A stretch of DNA of 52,926 bases from Nocardia yamanashiensis NBRC 100130 (GCF_001613325.1 NZ_BDCD01000048.1:1-52926), one strand, 5' to 3'; positions 34,483 to 43,065 are shown, counted from the first letter of the stretch. A program made the numbers and translations. Notes: generated by a model not told the origin, from the letters alone.

Positions 34483-37400
34483 TTGAGCAGCGTTTTCCGC
34501 CGCATCTCACCTTCCGAGCGGTTGTATCTGGCCGCGCGAGATCTGCAGCCGCACTTCCTGATCCAGATGGTCGTCCAGGGCGTGGGCGCGCTCGATCCGA
34601 AACTGTTGCAGGACGCGGTGGATCGCGCCTCGTGGATGAATCCCGGTGCGCGCCTGGTGCGTTCGGGCGAGGACTGGCTGGCGGTCTCGGCGACGCCCCG
34701 GGTACGGGTGATCGCGAACGGTGTGCTCGACTACGACCACCTCAGCGACGATGCCGTCCTGAACGGGCCGATCGCCCGGCCGGACTATCTGTCCGAAGCG
34801 CTGAATTGCGAAGTGCTGCTGCTGACTTCGGAAACCCCGACGCTGATCTTCCGGGCCTTCCACGGTTCGATGGACGCCAAGGGCTTGCAACTGTGGATCG
34901 CGGACGTCTTCCGCGCCTTGCGCGGCGAAGAGCCCGTGGGAGCGGCAGACCCCGTATCGGAACTGGAATTCGCACAGCGCCTGGGCATTCCAGGCAAGGC
35001 GACCCTGATGCGCCTGAGCTACCGCACCCCCGTCGGCCGCGGCGCACCGGTGCCGGACCGCCCATATCTGCTCCGGCATCGCACCGTACCCGCCGTCACC
35101 AGCGCCGTCGTCGCCCGCATCGGTGAAATCATCACCACCGCGGTCGACGCACCCACCCGGCTCATGTTCCCCGTCGACCTGCGCCGTCACGACGCCTCGG
35201 TGCACTCCACCGCCAACCTCACCCTGCCCCTGCACGTCGACGCCGCACCGGGCGAGAACTGGCAGCAGATCAACGGCCGCCTCCTCGCCGGCCTGCTGCG
35301 CGGCGACGAACTCAACCAGATCAACGACCTGGTCCTGGCCAAGAGCCCCGCCGCCCTCCAGCGCGCCGTCCTGCGCTTCATCGGCGCCGTCGGCAAACGC
35401 ACCGACCGAAACCTCTACTCGGCGGTCCTTTCCCACACCGGCAAGATCGACCTCGCCGAATACACCGCCCCCGGTTTCACCCCCACCACAGTCGCCGTGA
35501 TCCCCGTCCACCTCCCCATCGCGCCACTGAGTTTCGCCATCGTCGAAGCCGGGGGAGCGACCGCGATCACGGTGTCGTGCCGCAATGGCGAAGGCGTCGC
35601 CGAACGATTGGAACAGCTGCTCCACAGCATCGTCGACGCGATCGAGGCGGCCGGGATCGAGGCGGTCGCGGTCCAGGAGGCGGAAGCCGGTGCCGAGACC
35701 GAGACCGCGGCTGTTCCGGTCGCGGAAGACGATGGCGTCGTAGAGGAACTGATCTCCGGGCCGGGGCAGTTGCCTGGGCATCCGGTCACGCTCGTGGAGC
35801 TGTTGCGGGGGCAGGCCGCGCTGCGACCGGAATCGGTGGCGCTCACCGGGCCGGATGGCACGCTCACCTACGCGCAACTGCGGGATCGTGCCGCCGGGAT
35901 CGCACAGGCGTTGCGTGACAACGGCATTCGCGGCGGCGATACCGTCGCGGTGGTGGCGGGCCGGACCCTGGCCGGGCAGAGCGGGCAGTGGGGCATTCTC
36001 ACGGCCGGGGCGGCGTTCCTGCCGCTGGATCCGCGGCATCCGCGGGAGCGGATAGGTCAGATTCTGCGGGACTCCGGGGTTCGGCTGTGCCTGGTCGAAC
36101 GCGAACTGGCCGAATTGGTCGGCGATACCGTGCCGACGCTCGTGCTGGAAGATCTGCCGGAGCGGGGCGGTGACCTCGATGTCGAAGTGGCGGCGGCCGA
36201 TATCGCCTACGTGATCTACACCTCCGGATCGACCGGGCGGCCCAAAGGCGTTCAGGTCACGCACGACAACGTCATGAACTTCCTGCGCGCGGCGGTGGAC
36301 TGGTACCTGCTGACCCCGGACACCCGCTACGGGCACTATCACACGCCCGCAGCGGATCTCGCGTGCATGGCCATGGTGACGCCGATGATCGCCGGTGGCG
36401 CGGTGGTGCTGGTGCCGGGGGAGATCAACCACCTGTCGCTGACCGAATTGCTGGCCGAGGACGGCGCGAACACCGTGTTCCTGACGCCGAGCCTCGCGGA
36501 AGTGATCGTGCGCCAGGGCATTCCGGCCGTCGGCATGCGAGCCGTCGCACTCGGTGGTGAACAGGTCAGCCGTGATCTGGCCCGCCGGGCGCGCAAATAC
36601 TTCGGCCCGCAGGTGCGGCTGCTCAACAGTTACGGCCCGGCCGAAGTCACCATGGTCTGTGTCTCCCAGGTCCTCACCGACAGCACACCGGCCGGCGCGA
36701 CCTCGGCCCCGATCGGCTTCCCCGCGCCCGGCACCACCGTGCACCTGCTCGACGAGGCGGGACAGCCCGCCGCCGACGGCGAGAACGGCGAATTGTATTT
36801 GGGCGGACCGCAAGTCGCCGCCGGATACCTGGACCGGCCGGAACTGACGGCCGAACGCTTCGTGACCCTGGACGGCGCACGCGTCTACCGCACCGGCGAC
36901 CTGGTGCGCCGATTGCCCGGCGGCGCACTCGAATTCGTCGGCCGCGTCGACCATCAGGTGAAGATCCGCGGTAACCGGGTGGAACCGGATGAGGTGCGCT
37001 GCGTGCTGGAAGCACACCCCGAGATCGCCGCCGCCGCGGTACTGGGCCGCCGCCGCGAAGACCAGGGCGACCACGTGCTCGAGGCGTACATCGTGCCCGC
37101 CGCGAGCGCCACGGCCGGGCAGCCCGACGATCGAATCCTGCGCGACTACCTGGCCGACGCGCTGCCGGTGTACATGATCCCCGCCGCCTTCCACCGCATC
37201 GCCGAACTGCCGTTGACCGACAACGGGAAGATCGATCGCGTGGCGCTCGCCGAATCCGGTGATGCACAGGCCGCCGAGCCGGAGGCCACGCCCGAAGCCC
37301 CGAGCACGACCGACGAAGACGGTGCCGAGGCCGGCGGCGACGTCAAGGACCGGGTGGCCGAGATCTGGGGCCGGGTCCTGCACTGCGACCCGGCCACACT

Positions 37401-37596
37401 GGTGGCCGACTCCGACTTCTTCGCCCTCGGCGGCGACTCCCTCGCCACCATGGAAATGCTGGCCCAGGTCTCCCGCGACATCGTCGGAAAGCAGGCCGAG
37501 CAGGCCTTCGTCGCCCAGCTGGAGGGCCTGCTCCAGCGGCTCACCCTGGACCGCGTGTGCGAGGCCGTGACGGTGGCGCTGGCGGGTACCCGATGA
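34483..37596 (+). CDS. Single-module nonribosomal peptide synthetase (C-like, A, PCP)
   Basis: A protein of about 1037 residues. Residues 1-400 are a condensation-like domain whose HHxxxDG motif reads FHGSMDA: His127 and Asp131 remain, the first His is Phe and the last Gly is Ala, so it is divergent. Residues about 430-900 form an adenylation domain with YTSGSTGRPKG, LNSYGPAEVT, YRTGD and NGKIDR. A peptidyl carrier domain has FFALGGDS with Ser986 for phosphopantetheine. No thioesterase, reductase or epimerase follows. The start is uncertain: TTG 34483 is 11 bases after AGGAG; GTG 34450 or ATG 34456 are alternatives. ATGA overlap with the formyltransferase gene ties the two together. The amino acid cannot be predicted safely. 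Confidence 0.9.
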   Translation: MSSVFRRISPSERLYLAARDLQPHFLIQMVVQGVGALDPKLLQDAVDRASWMNPGARLVRSGEDWLAVSATPRVRVIANGVLDYDHLSDDAVLNGPIARPDYLSEALNCEVLLLTSETPTLIFRAFHGSMDAKGLQLWIADVFRALRGEEPVGAADPVSELEFAQRLGIPGKATLMRLSYRTPVGRGAPVPDRPYLLRHRTVPAVTSAVVARIGEIITTAVDAPTRLMFPVDLRRHDASVHSTANLTLPLHVDAAPGENWQQINGRLLAGLLRGDELNQINDLVLAKSPAALQRAVLRFIGAVGKRTDRNLYSAVLSHTGKIDLAEYTAPGFTPTTVAVIPVHLPIAPLSFAIVEAGGATAITVSCRNGEGVAERLEQLLHSIVDAIEAAGIEAVAVQEAEAGAETETAAVPVAEDDGVVEELISGPGQLPGHPVTLVELLRGQAALRPESVALTGPDGTLTYAQLRDRAAGIAQALRDNGIRGGDTVAVVAGRTLAGQSGQWGILTAGAAFLPLDPRHPRERIGQILRDSGVRLCLVERELAELVGDTVPTLVLEDLPERGGDLDVEVAAADIAYVIYTSGSTGRPKGVQVTHDNVMNFLRAAVDWYLLTPDTRYGHYHTPAADLACMAMVTPMIAGGAVVLVPGEINHLSLTELLAEDGANTVFLTPSLAEVIVRQGIPAVGMRAVALGGEQVSRDLARRARKYFGPQVRLLNSYGPAEVTMVCVSQVLTDSTPAGATSAPIGFPAPGTTVHLLDEAGQPAADGENGELYLGGPQVAAGYLDRPELTAERFVTLDGARVYRTGDLVRRLPGGALEFVGRVDHQVKIRGNRVEPDEVRCVLEAHPEIAAAAVLGRRREDQGDHVLEAYIVPAASATAGQPDDRILRDYLADALPVYMIPAAFHRIAELPLTDNGKIDRVALAESGDAQAAEPEATPEAPSTTDEDGAEAGGDVKDRVAEIWGRVLHCDPATLVADSDFFALGGDSLATMEMLAQVSRDIVGKQAEQAFVAQLEGLLQRLTLDRVCEAVTVALAGTR

Positions 37597-38306
37597 TCTT
37601 CATCGGTGCCGGCGCCCTGCTCTGGCGCGCGGTCGACTTCACCACCGCCGCAGGCCATCCCGTCGATCTGGTGGTGGTGCCTGCCGGGCAGGAACCAGCC
37701 GCCGGTCAGCGGCAAATCCCGCTGCTGGCCACCGCCGACGTGAACGCCGCGGCAGATCGACTGCGAACCGCGTCCACCGACGGCATCGTGTTCTCGCTCA
37801 ACAACACCACCGTGCTGCGGGAACCTGTGCTGGACAAGGGCTTCCGCATCTACAACATTCACAACGGGTTGCTGCCCCGGCACCGCGGTCTGCCCGAGGC
37901 CGCCATCGTCTACGCGATCCTCAACGGCGACAACACCTATGGCGCGACCCTGCACGAGATCGACGCCGGCATCGACACCGGCGCGGTCCTCGACGTCGAG
38001 CGGTTCCCCATCACCGCCACCGACGGATTCCAGGACATCATGATGCAGGGCCTGCGATCCTGCGCGCTGCTGTTCGAACGCAACCTCGAACCCATCGCCG
38101 CCGGCCGCGCCACCCCGCAACCCCAATCCACCGAAGGCGCTGGATATTACGGCCGCAACGCTCTCCGCGCCCTGCGCGAGCTGACCGGCCATCCCGACTT
38201 CGCCCGCGCCACCGCGCTCGGCGTCTTCGCCCCCGTCTATCCGGAACTGTCCGGTGCGATCCGAGATTCTCAACTAGGGTCGGCTACGTTCGCCGATTCT
38301 CCGTAG
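37593..38306 (+). CDS. Formyltransferase-domain protein
   Basis: A 237-residue protein with the N-10-formyltetrahydrofolate formyltransferase core: NIHNGLLPRHRG (Asn88, His90) and GATLHEIDAGIDTG (Asp124) give the Asn-His-Asp catalytic set seen in Fmt. It lacks the C-terminal tRNA-binding domain of true methionyl-tRNA formyltransferases, so it probably formylates a small molecule, an NRPS-bound amino acid or a hydroxylamine. The ATG overlaps the NRPS stop (ATGA), implying action on the NRPS product. Formylation domains occur in linear gramicidin synthetase, and separate formyltransferases in hydroxamate siderophore pathways, but no ornithine monooxygenase lies nearby. Confidence 0.87.
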   Translation: MIFIGAGALLWRAVDFTTAAGHPVDLVVVPAGQEPAAGQRQIPLLATADVNAAADRLRTASTDGIVFSLNNTTVLREPVLDKGFRIYNIHNGLLPRHRGLPEAAIVYAILNGDNTYGATLHEIDAGIDTGAVLDVERFPITATDGFQDIMMQGLRSCALLFERNLEPIAAGRATPQPQSTEGAGYYGRNALRALRELTGHPDFARATALGVFAPVYPELSGAIRDSQLGSATFADSP

Positions 38307-38337
38307 CGGCGGGCATCGTGTGGAATGAAAGGTTCTC

Positions 38338-38430
38338 GTGTCCTATCTGCTCTACGATTTTCTGCTCCCGTACATGGGTCCCTCCGCGGCCGAATACTGG
38401 GCGACCGTGTTCGTGATCGGACCGCTGTAG
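38338..38430 (+). CDS. Possible 30-residue hydrophobic peptide
   Basis: A short open frame: GTG start, 30 residues, TAG. It begins VSYLLYDFLLPYMG and ends with a second hydrophobic run, TVFVIGPL; it has two acidic residues and no Lys or Arg. AAAGG lies seven to eight bases before the GTG. It is 31 bp after the formyltransferase stop on the same strand. Hydrophobic content with so few arginines is unusual for a random frame in this GC-rich DNA. It could be a small membrane protein of the NRPS locus, or a chance frame; I cannot match it to a known family. Confidence 0.4.
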   Translation: MSYLLYDFLLPYMGPSAAEYWATVFVIGPL

Positions 38431-38591
38431 TAGCGGTGCGGTAGCCCCCCAGCTGTGACGCCCGTCATGCTCCCTTGGGCGGGCAGTCCAGTCGTGTCCA
38501 ACTGGCTATGAAGTCGGTAGAAGTGGCCGCCTAGAATCAGGGTGTTCGATTCCGAGCGATCCGATTGGCCCACATGACACAGGAGTTTGCC

Positions 38592-39494
38592 GTGACTACG
38601 CCCGAAGCCACCCCCTCGATCGGAACCGCCCGCGTCAAGCGCGGCATGGCCGAGATGCTCAAGGGCGGTGTGATCATGGACGTGGTCACGCCGGAGCAGG
38701 CGAAGATCGCCGAGGACGCCGGCGCCGTGGCCGTCATGGCGCTCGAGCGCGTCCCCGCCGACATCCGCGCCCAGGGCGGCGTCTCCCGCATGAGCGACCC
38801 GGACATGATCGACGGCATCATCGAGGCCGTCTCCATCCCGGTCATGGCCAAGGCCCGCATCGGCCACTTCGTGGAAGCCCAGATCCTGCAGTCCCTCGGC
38901 GTCGACTACATCGACGAATCCGAGGTGCTGACCCCCGCCGACTACGCCAACCACATCGACAAGTGGAACTTCACCGTGCCCTTCGTCTGTGGCGCCACCA
39001 ACCTCGGCGAGGCCCTGCGCCGCATCACCGAGGGCGCGGCCATGATCCGCTCCAAGGGTGAGGCCGGCACCGGCGACGTCTCCAACGCCACCACCCACAT
39101 GCGCACCATCCGCGGCGAGATCCGCCGCCTGACCTCGCTGTCCGAGGACGAGCTGTTCGTGGCCGCCAAGGAACTGCAGGCCCCGTACGAACTGGTCCGC
39201 GAGGTCGCCGAGACCGGCAAGCTGCCGGTCGTCATGTTCACCGCGGGCGGCATCGCCACCCCCGCCGACGCCGCCATGATGATGCAGCTCGGCGCCGAGG
39301 GCGTGTTCGTCGGCTCCGGCATCTTCAAGTCCGGCAACCCGGCCCAGCGCGCCGCCGCCATCGTGAAGGCCACCACCTTCTACGACGACCCGGACGTGCT
39401 GGCCAAGGTGTCGCGCGGCCTGGGCGAGGCCATGGTCGGCATCAATGTCGAGGAGATCCCGCAGCCGCACCGCCTCGCCGAGCGCGGCTGGTAA
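38592..39494 (+). CDS. pdxS: Pyridoxal 5'-phosphate synthase lyase subunit PdxS
   Basis: A 300-residue TIM-barrel enzyme that condenses ribose 5-phosphate, glyceraldehyde 3-phosphate and ammonia into PLP. Family features include KRGMAEMLKGGVIMDV, the MALERVPADIRAQGGV loop, MAKARIGHF and the phosphate-binding FTAGGIATPADAA. The GTG at 38592 follows AGGAG by seven bases and is preferred to ATG 38574. It normally works with the glutaminase PdxT; in mycobacteria tesB2 and pdxT follow pdxS, but here a terminator and unrelated genes follow, so pdxT must be elsewhere. Its position after the PIM block fits the mycobacterial order. Confidence 0.96.
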   Translation: MTTPEATPSIGTARVKRGMAEMLKGGVIMDVVTPEQAKIAEDAGAVAVMALERVPADIRAQGGVSRMSDPDMIDGIIEAVSIPVMAKARIGHFVEAQILQSLGVDYIDESEVLTPADYANHIDKWNFTVPFVCGATNLGEALRRITEGAAMIRSKGEAGTGDVSNATTHMRTIRGEIRRLTSLSEDELFVAAKELQAPYELVREVAETGKLPVVMFTAGGIATPADAAMMMQLGAEGVFVGSGIFKSGNPAQRAAAIVKATTFYDDPDVLAKVSRGLGEAMVGINVEEIPQPHRLAERGW

Positions 39495-39521
39495 TCCCCG
39501 GGCGCACCGCCTGAACTCGGA

Positions 39522-39556
39522 CCGCCGGGTGATCCACGTGATCACCCGGCGGTTTT
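39522..39556 (+). terminator. Intrinsic terminator of pdxS
   Basis: CCGCCGGGTGATC, loop CACGT, GATCACCCGGCGG, then TTTT: a perfect 13-bp stem and U-run, 28 bp after the stop. This is the clearest rho-independent terminator in the window and closes the pdxS unit. Confidence 0.92.
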
Positions 39557-39809
39557 CGTTTGCCCGGGCCCCGGTTTTCGTGTGCGGCAGGGACTTTCGG
39601 CCCTGTCCGTCAAGGGTGGAATACACGAATGCTGGAGTGCGAGTCGGCGTGTCCGCACCACCGGCTACCTGCGCGCATCCGCTCCAGCAAACTTGGCAAC
39701 ATTTCCCGGAATGTAATGCGGCAAATTTACTACCTGGTGGTTTGTCGCTAGTGTTCGGCTCAACCACCGGTGGGAACAGTCGAATCACGCGTTCTGGCAA
39801 GGAGTCCGC
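39557..39809 (+). promoter_or_regulatory. Non-coding region before the MHYT gene
   Basis: This 253-bp stretch (315 bp in all between pdxS and the next gene) holds no convincing gene. Its last half is AT-richer than the surroundings (TTGGCAACATTTCCCGGAATG and GGCAAATTTACTACC), so the promoter of the MHYT gene probably lies there. No clear operator was seen. Confidence 0.4.
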
Positions 39810-40655
39810 ATGCTGGAAATAGACCAGTTCACCTATGGGTGGTTAACCCCGGCGCTGGCCTACGTCATGTCCGTCACCGGGTCACTGCTGGCCCTGCGCT
39901 GCATGGTGCGGGCCCGCAGTCAGAACGGGCATCGGGGGTGGATCGCGACCGGGGCCATCGCGCTGGGCGGCACCGGGATCTGGGTCATGCATTTCATTGC
40001 GATGCTGGGGTTTTCGGTGCACGACGCCACCATCCGCTACAACGTGCCCATCACCGTCTTGTCGGCGGTCATCGCCATGGGGGTGGTGTGGCTCGGGCTT
40101 TCGATCGTGGTGCATCAGCACGGTGAGGCGTTCGCGCTGATCACCGGCGGCACGATCACCGGGCTCGGGGTCGGGGCCATGCACTATTCGGGCATGTACG
40201 CCATGAAAACCGATGCGGCCGTGCGCTACGACGCCTGGGTGGTGCTGCTGTCCATCGTGATCGCCGTGGTGGCGGCCACCGCGGCGCTGTGGTTCGCGCT
40301 GCACGTGCAGGGCATCGTGTCGACCGTGGGCGCGGCGCTGATCATGGGAATCGCGGTGTGCGGCATGCACTACACGGGCATGTTCTCCATGCGCGCCCAC
40401 GTCTCCGACCACCTGCACGTTCCCGCCGGGGCGCAGGCGGGCGAGCTGCTCACCCCGTTGATCGTCGCGGTCAGCATGGTCACCATGCTCATGCTCTTCC
40501 AGGTCGGCATCACCGATGTCGAAGAGCCCGATCTGAGCCGGATTCGCGGCCAGTACGCGAGCCGCTTCTGGCCCAGCCGCGGCGCCGGCGAACCGCACAT
40601 CCCGCCCGACGATTTCCCCACCGAAACCTTCCAGGCCCATCCTCGCCGCTGGTAG
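39810..40655 (+). CDS. MHYT-domain integral membrane sensor protein
   Basis: A 281-residue protein with seven predicted membrane helices and three MHYT-type motifs: MHFIAM, MHYSGM and MHYTGM, in the spacing expected of a full MHYT unit. Conserved His and Met residues near the outer membrane face are thought to bind copper and sense O2, CO or NO. Many MHYT proteins are fused to GGDEF/EAL or kinase domains; this one ends in an 80-residue hydrophilic tail without such a domain. The ATG at 39810 has AAGGAG upstream. No partner is obvious. Confidence 0.9.
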   Translation: MLEIDQFTYGWLTPALAYVMSVTGSLLALRCMVRARSQNGHRGWIATGAIALGGTGIWVMHFIAMLGFSVHDATIRYNVPITVLSAVIAMGVVWLGLSIVVHQHGEAFALITGGTITGLGVGAMHYSGMYAMKTDAAVRYDAWVVLLSIVIAVVAATAALWFALHVQGIVSTVGAALIMGIAVCGMHYTGMFSMRAHVSDHLHVPAGAQAGELLTPLIVAVSMVTMLMLFQVGITDVEEPDLSRIRGQYASRFWPSRGAGEPHIPPDDFPTETFQAHPRRW

Positions 40656-40658
40656 CCG

Positions 40659-40860
40659 CTACTACCGGATCGAACGTGTTGTCGCTGAACCGCAATCGGG
40701 TGATATCGCCGGTGTACAGCTGGGTGCACACCGGCAGGCCCTTTCGGCCACGGCAATCCGACGTAGCAGCACACGTTCGAAACCCAGCTCGCGGACGATG
40801 GCCGGATCGGGCTGCACGGGCGGCTGATTCGCCGGATACCGCCCGGGCGAACTTGGTTCG
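40659..40860 (-). pseudogene. Remnant of a methyltransferase-like gene, frameshifted
   Basis: This fills most of the 325-bp gap between the MHYT and ImmA genes. Read on the minus strand, one frame gives DPAIVRELGFERVLLRRIAV, and after a shift near an A/G-run (about 40742-40748) the next frame gives GLPVCTQLYTGDITRLRFSD followed by NTFDPV. The latter resembles the GD-x-LxF-xD-x-(S/T)FD block of class I methyltransferases. No start, motif I or C-terminus remains. I take it as gene decay; assignment to the methyltransferase family is tentative. Confidence 0.35.
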
Positions 40861-40980
40861 CAGTCTCGGCCGGGAACGCGAGATGTGAGTTGCGGCAACA
40901 AATTAGGACATGACACAGGCATCTCGCCCAGGGCACTGGGCAATGCTACTGTGGCGAGCGTATGGAGTTGGATAGAGGGG

Positions 40981-41559
40981 GTGGCCACTATCCGTCTGCG
41001 TGGACGTGGTTCCGAACATGGTGTGAAGTCCGCCGGGTGTGTGGCTGGCCGCGTCTCGCGACGCACGGTGCGGACAGTGCAGTGGCATATCGCACGCCTG
41101 CAACCTTTCAACCTTCCGGCGTTCGGCAGAATCCTGTCCACCGCGAGCGGAATACCGGTGCGGATCGAGGCGAGCTCGGCACTGCCACCGGGGGTCGCGG
41201 GCCGGTGGTTCCGGCTCCGATCCGGCGATCTGATCGAATACGATGCCGAACTGCCCGAGATCGCCCGCATCAACACCGTGCTGCACGAAGCCGGGCACAT
41301 TCTGTTCGGCCATGCCAGCGCCGCCTATCAACTCGGTGCGGACGAAGCGATGTGCTCGGTGCTCGATTCCTCGGCGGTCGAACATTTCACGCGCGTCAGA
41401 TACCGGTCGGGGAACTACACCGACAGTGAGCACGAGGCAGAGGCCTTCGCGCGGCAGACGCTCCGGGCAATCCTGTGGAGCGATATCGAGACCAGCGAAG
41501 CCGCGGAACTGCGTGCGGCGCTGGGCGTTCCGCGCTTTCGTATCGGTCGGCGGCGATGA
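40981..41559 (+). CDS. ImmA/IrrE-family metallopeptidase
   Basis: A protein of about 192 residues with a zinc-metallopeptidase core: VLHEAGHILFGH (HExxH at about 102-106) and downstream acidic residues in EHEAEAFARQ that could supply the third ligand. ImmA/IrrE peptidases usually cleave a partner repressor in response to DNA damage or other signals. The N-terminus is uncertain; GTG 40981 is a compromise and GTG at 40951 or 40885 would lengthen it. Its stop overlaps the next gene (ATGA). The EspR-like repressor two genes away is the natural candidate partner. Confidence 0.82.
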   Translation: MATIRLRGRGSEHGVKSAGCVAGRVSRRTVRTVQWHIARLQPFNLPAFGRILSTASGIPVRIEASSALPPGVAGRWFRLRSGDLIEYDAELPEIARINTVLHEAGHILFGHASAAYQLGADEAMCSVLDSSAVEHFTRVRYRSGNYTDSEHEAEAFARQTLRAILWSDIETSEAAELRAALGVPRFRIGRRR

Positions 41560-42575
41560 TCGCCTTCGATTCGGCGGTAGCGGTGCTCATCCTCGCCGGC
41601 GCCGCGGCGCTGGTCCGGCAGCGTCTGATGCAAGGGGTGCGCGGGCGCTGGAACCCCGTCGCGGTGCTGACTCTGCTCGCTCTCAGCTTCCTGTTGCAGA
41701 CTCCGGTCGTCGCGGAGGCACTGGCGGGCATTCGTACCAATATCGGGTATCTGGCCGCTCATCTATGCGCACTGATCGCGATCATGGTGACGACGTTGCA
41801 CTGGCGTTGCTACCTTTCGCCCGATCCTCCCGGACGCTGGCGCCTGCTGGTGATCAACGCGTTCTACGTGTCCGTGCTTGCGGTCCTGATCTACCTGTTC
41901 ATGACATCTCGGCAGCGGCCGCATGGGATCGGTTTCGCGCGTGAGTTCGCCGGTAGCACACGCATGCAGGCCTACTGGATCGTGCAGGCGATGGTGGTCA
42001 TTCCCGTGGTGTCCACGCTCGCGGTGGTGGCGGCGAAAGCTACGGCGCAGGAAAGACGCTGGCGGCGAACCCTTTTCGGCTTGCTGGTCGGGTCCGCGCT
42101 GGCATTCACCGTGTACGAGGCGTGGGTGGTCGTCGTAGTCATCGACTGGCCCGCCATGCCCCCCGCGTGGGCGCAGCGGGTCACCCTGGGCTTGCAGGTG
42201 ACGACCAGCTCGCTGCTGGTCGGTGGCACGATCGGTCCGGTGGTACTGGGCTCCGTACGCAGCGCTCGCCTGGCCTATTTCTACATCGAAGAACTTGCAC
42301 CGCTGCATCATTGGTTGACTTCGAGATATCCGCAGGTACGCTTCCGCGGCGACCGGATCAGGCGGGCCGAGACCCGGGTCACCGACATGCTGGTCGAGAT
42401 CAGTGACGGGCTGCGTCTGCTGCAACGCGAGGACCCCGCCCTGGCGTGCGAAAAACTGCTGGATGACGAGACCATCATCGCGGCGCTGGACGACGGCGCG
42501 CACCATATCGCCTATGAACTGGCGGCCGCGCGAAGCTTCCGTGCCGCCGGACGACGGGTGCCGGCCGACCGGTAG
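41556..42575 (+). CDS. Multi-pass membrane protein, MAB_1171c-like
   Basis: A 339-residue protein with about seven membrane helices in the first 230 residues and a soluble, helical C-terminal part (from about 235: FYIEELAPLHHWLTSRYPQV ... DMLVEISDGLRLL). The layout and its partnership with an ImmA peptidase resemble the actinobacterial MAB_1171c-type putative transporters; this assignment is from memory. The ATG overlaps the ImmA stop (ATGA), so the two are made together. It ends 8 bp before the convergent regulator gene. Whether it transports anything is unknown; a membrane sensor feeding the peptidase is another reading. Confidence 0.7.
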   Translation: MIAFDSAVAVLILAGAAALVRQRLMQGVRGRWNPVAVLTLLALSFLLQTPVVAEALAGIRTNIGYLAAHLCALIAIMVTTLHWRCYLSPDPPGRWRLLVINAFYVSVLAVLIYLFMTSRQRPHGIGFAREFAGSTRMQAYWIVQAMVVIPVVSTLAVVAAKATAQERRWRRTLFGLLVGSALAFTVYEAWVVVVVIDWPAMPPAWAQRVTLGLQVTTSSLLVGGTIGPVVLGSVRSARLAYFYIEELAPLHHWLTSRYPQVRFRGDRIRRAETRVTDMLVEISDGLRLLQREDPALACEKLLDDETIIAALDDGAHHIAYELAAARSFRAAGRRVPADR

Positions 42576-42582
42576 TGCGCCC

Positions 42583-43014
42583 TCATGCGTGGGGTTCGGG
42601 TAGGTCCGGGACGTCGGCCGGTAGACCTTCCTTGACGCGTAAGAACTTCATGTAGTCGATGAGCGATGCCAGGGATTGCTGGGACAGATCCATCGCCCGG
42701 AATGCCACGGCATCGATGCCCGGGGTGTTGCGCAATCGCAGGTACTCGATCTCCTGCTGGCCTCGTCGCCACACTTCGTCGTCGGTGAAGAACCGGATGT
42801 CGATGCCGAACGCGGCGGCGATGCCTGTCGCGTGTTTGAGTGACGGATTCTGCTTGATGCCCGAACGTAGTTGCGCGACATACACTGTCGAGATCGGATA
42901 GCCACGTTCGGTGGAACGTCGTGCGATCTCCTCCGCGGTATATCGCCGGCCTTCGGGGTTGGGCATGGTCCGGAACAGATACTCGACCCGGTCGGAGAAG
43001 GGGGTGCCGCCCAT
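42583..43014 (-). CDS. EspR-like XRE-type transcriptional regulator
   Basis: A 143-residue protein. The N-terminal HTH (YTAEEIARRSTERGYPISTV then YVAQLRSGIKQNPSLKHATG) and the C-terminal FFTDDEVWRRGQQEIEYLRL closely recall EspR, the nucleoid-associated regulator of ESX-1 in mycobacteria, including the FTDDE segment and a C-terminal helical dimerisation domain. The ATG at 43014 has AAGGAGTGAC upstream. The gene is convergent with the ImmA/membrane pair and divergent from the StrR-like gene. Two symmetric elements sit in its upstream region and may be its operators. Confidence 0.88.
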   Translation of the reverse strand: MGGTPFSDRVEYLFRTMPNPEGRRYTAEEIARRSTERGYPISTVYVAQLRSGIKQNPSLKHATGIAAAFGIDIRFFTDDEVWRRGQQEIEYLRLRNTPGIDAVAFRAMDLSQQSLASLIDYMKFLRVKEGLPADVPDLPEPHA

Positions 43015-43053
43015 GTCACTCCTTGCCAAGGGGGCGCTGCTGTGGTGGAGCGA

Positions 43054-43065
43054 ATGCTACAGCAT
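43054..43065. promoter_or_regulatory. Short operator-like palindrome near the EspR-like start
   Basis: ATGCT-AC-AGCAT lies 40 bp before the EspR-like ATG. Its arms, ATGCT and AGCAT, recur inside the large palindrome at 43157-43189, which suggests recognition by the same protein. Confidence 0.45.

Noticed and set aside
34507..37383. Minus-strand frame of 958 codons opposite the NRPS
   Set aside because: The plus strand encodes clear condensation, adenylation and carrier domains; the antisense product is His/Gly/Arg-rich without motifs.
37593..38306. Methionyl-tRNA formyltransferase (fmt)
   Set aside because: The catalytic core matches, but at 237 residues it lacks the C-terminal tRNA-binding domain, and it overlaps an NRPS gene.
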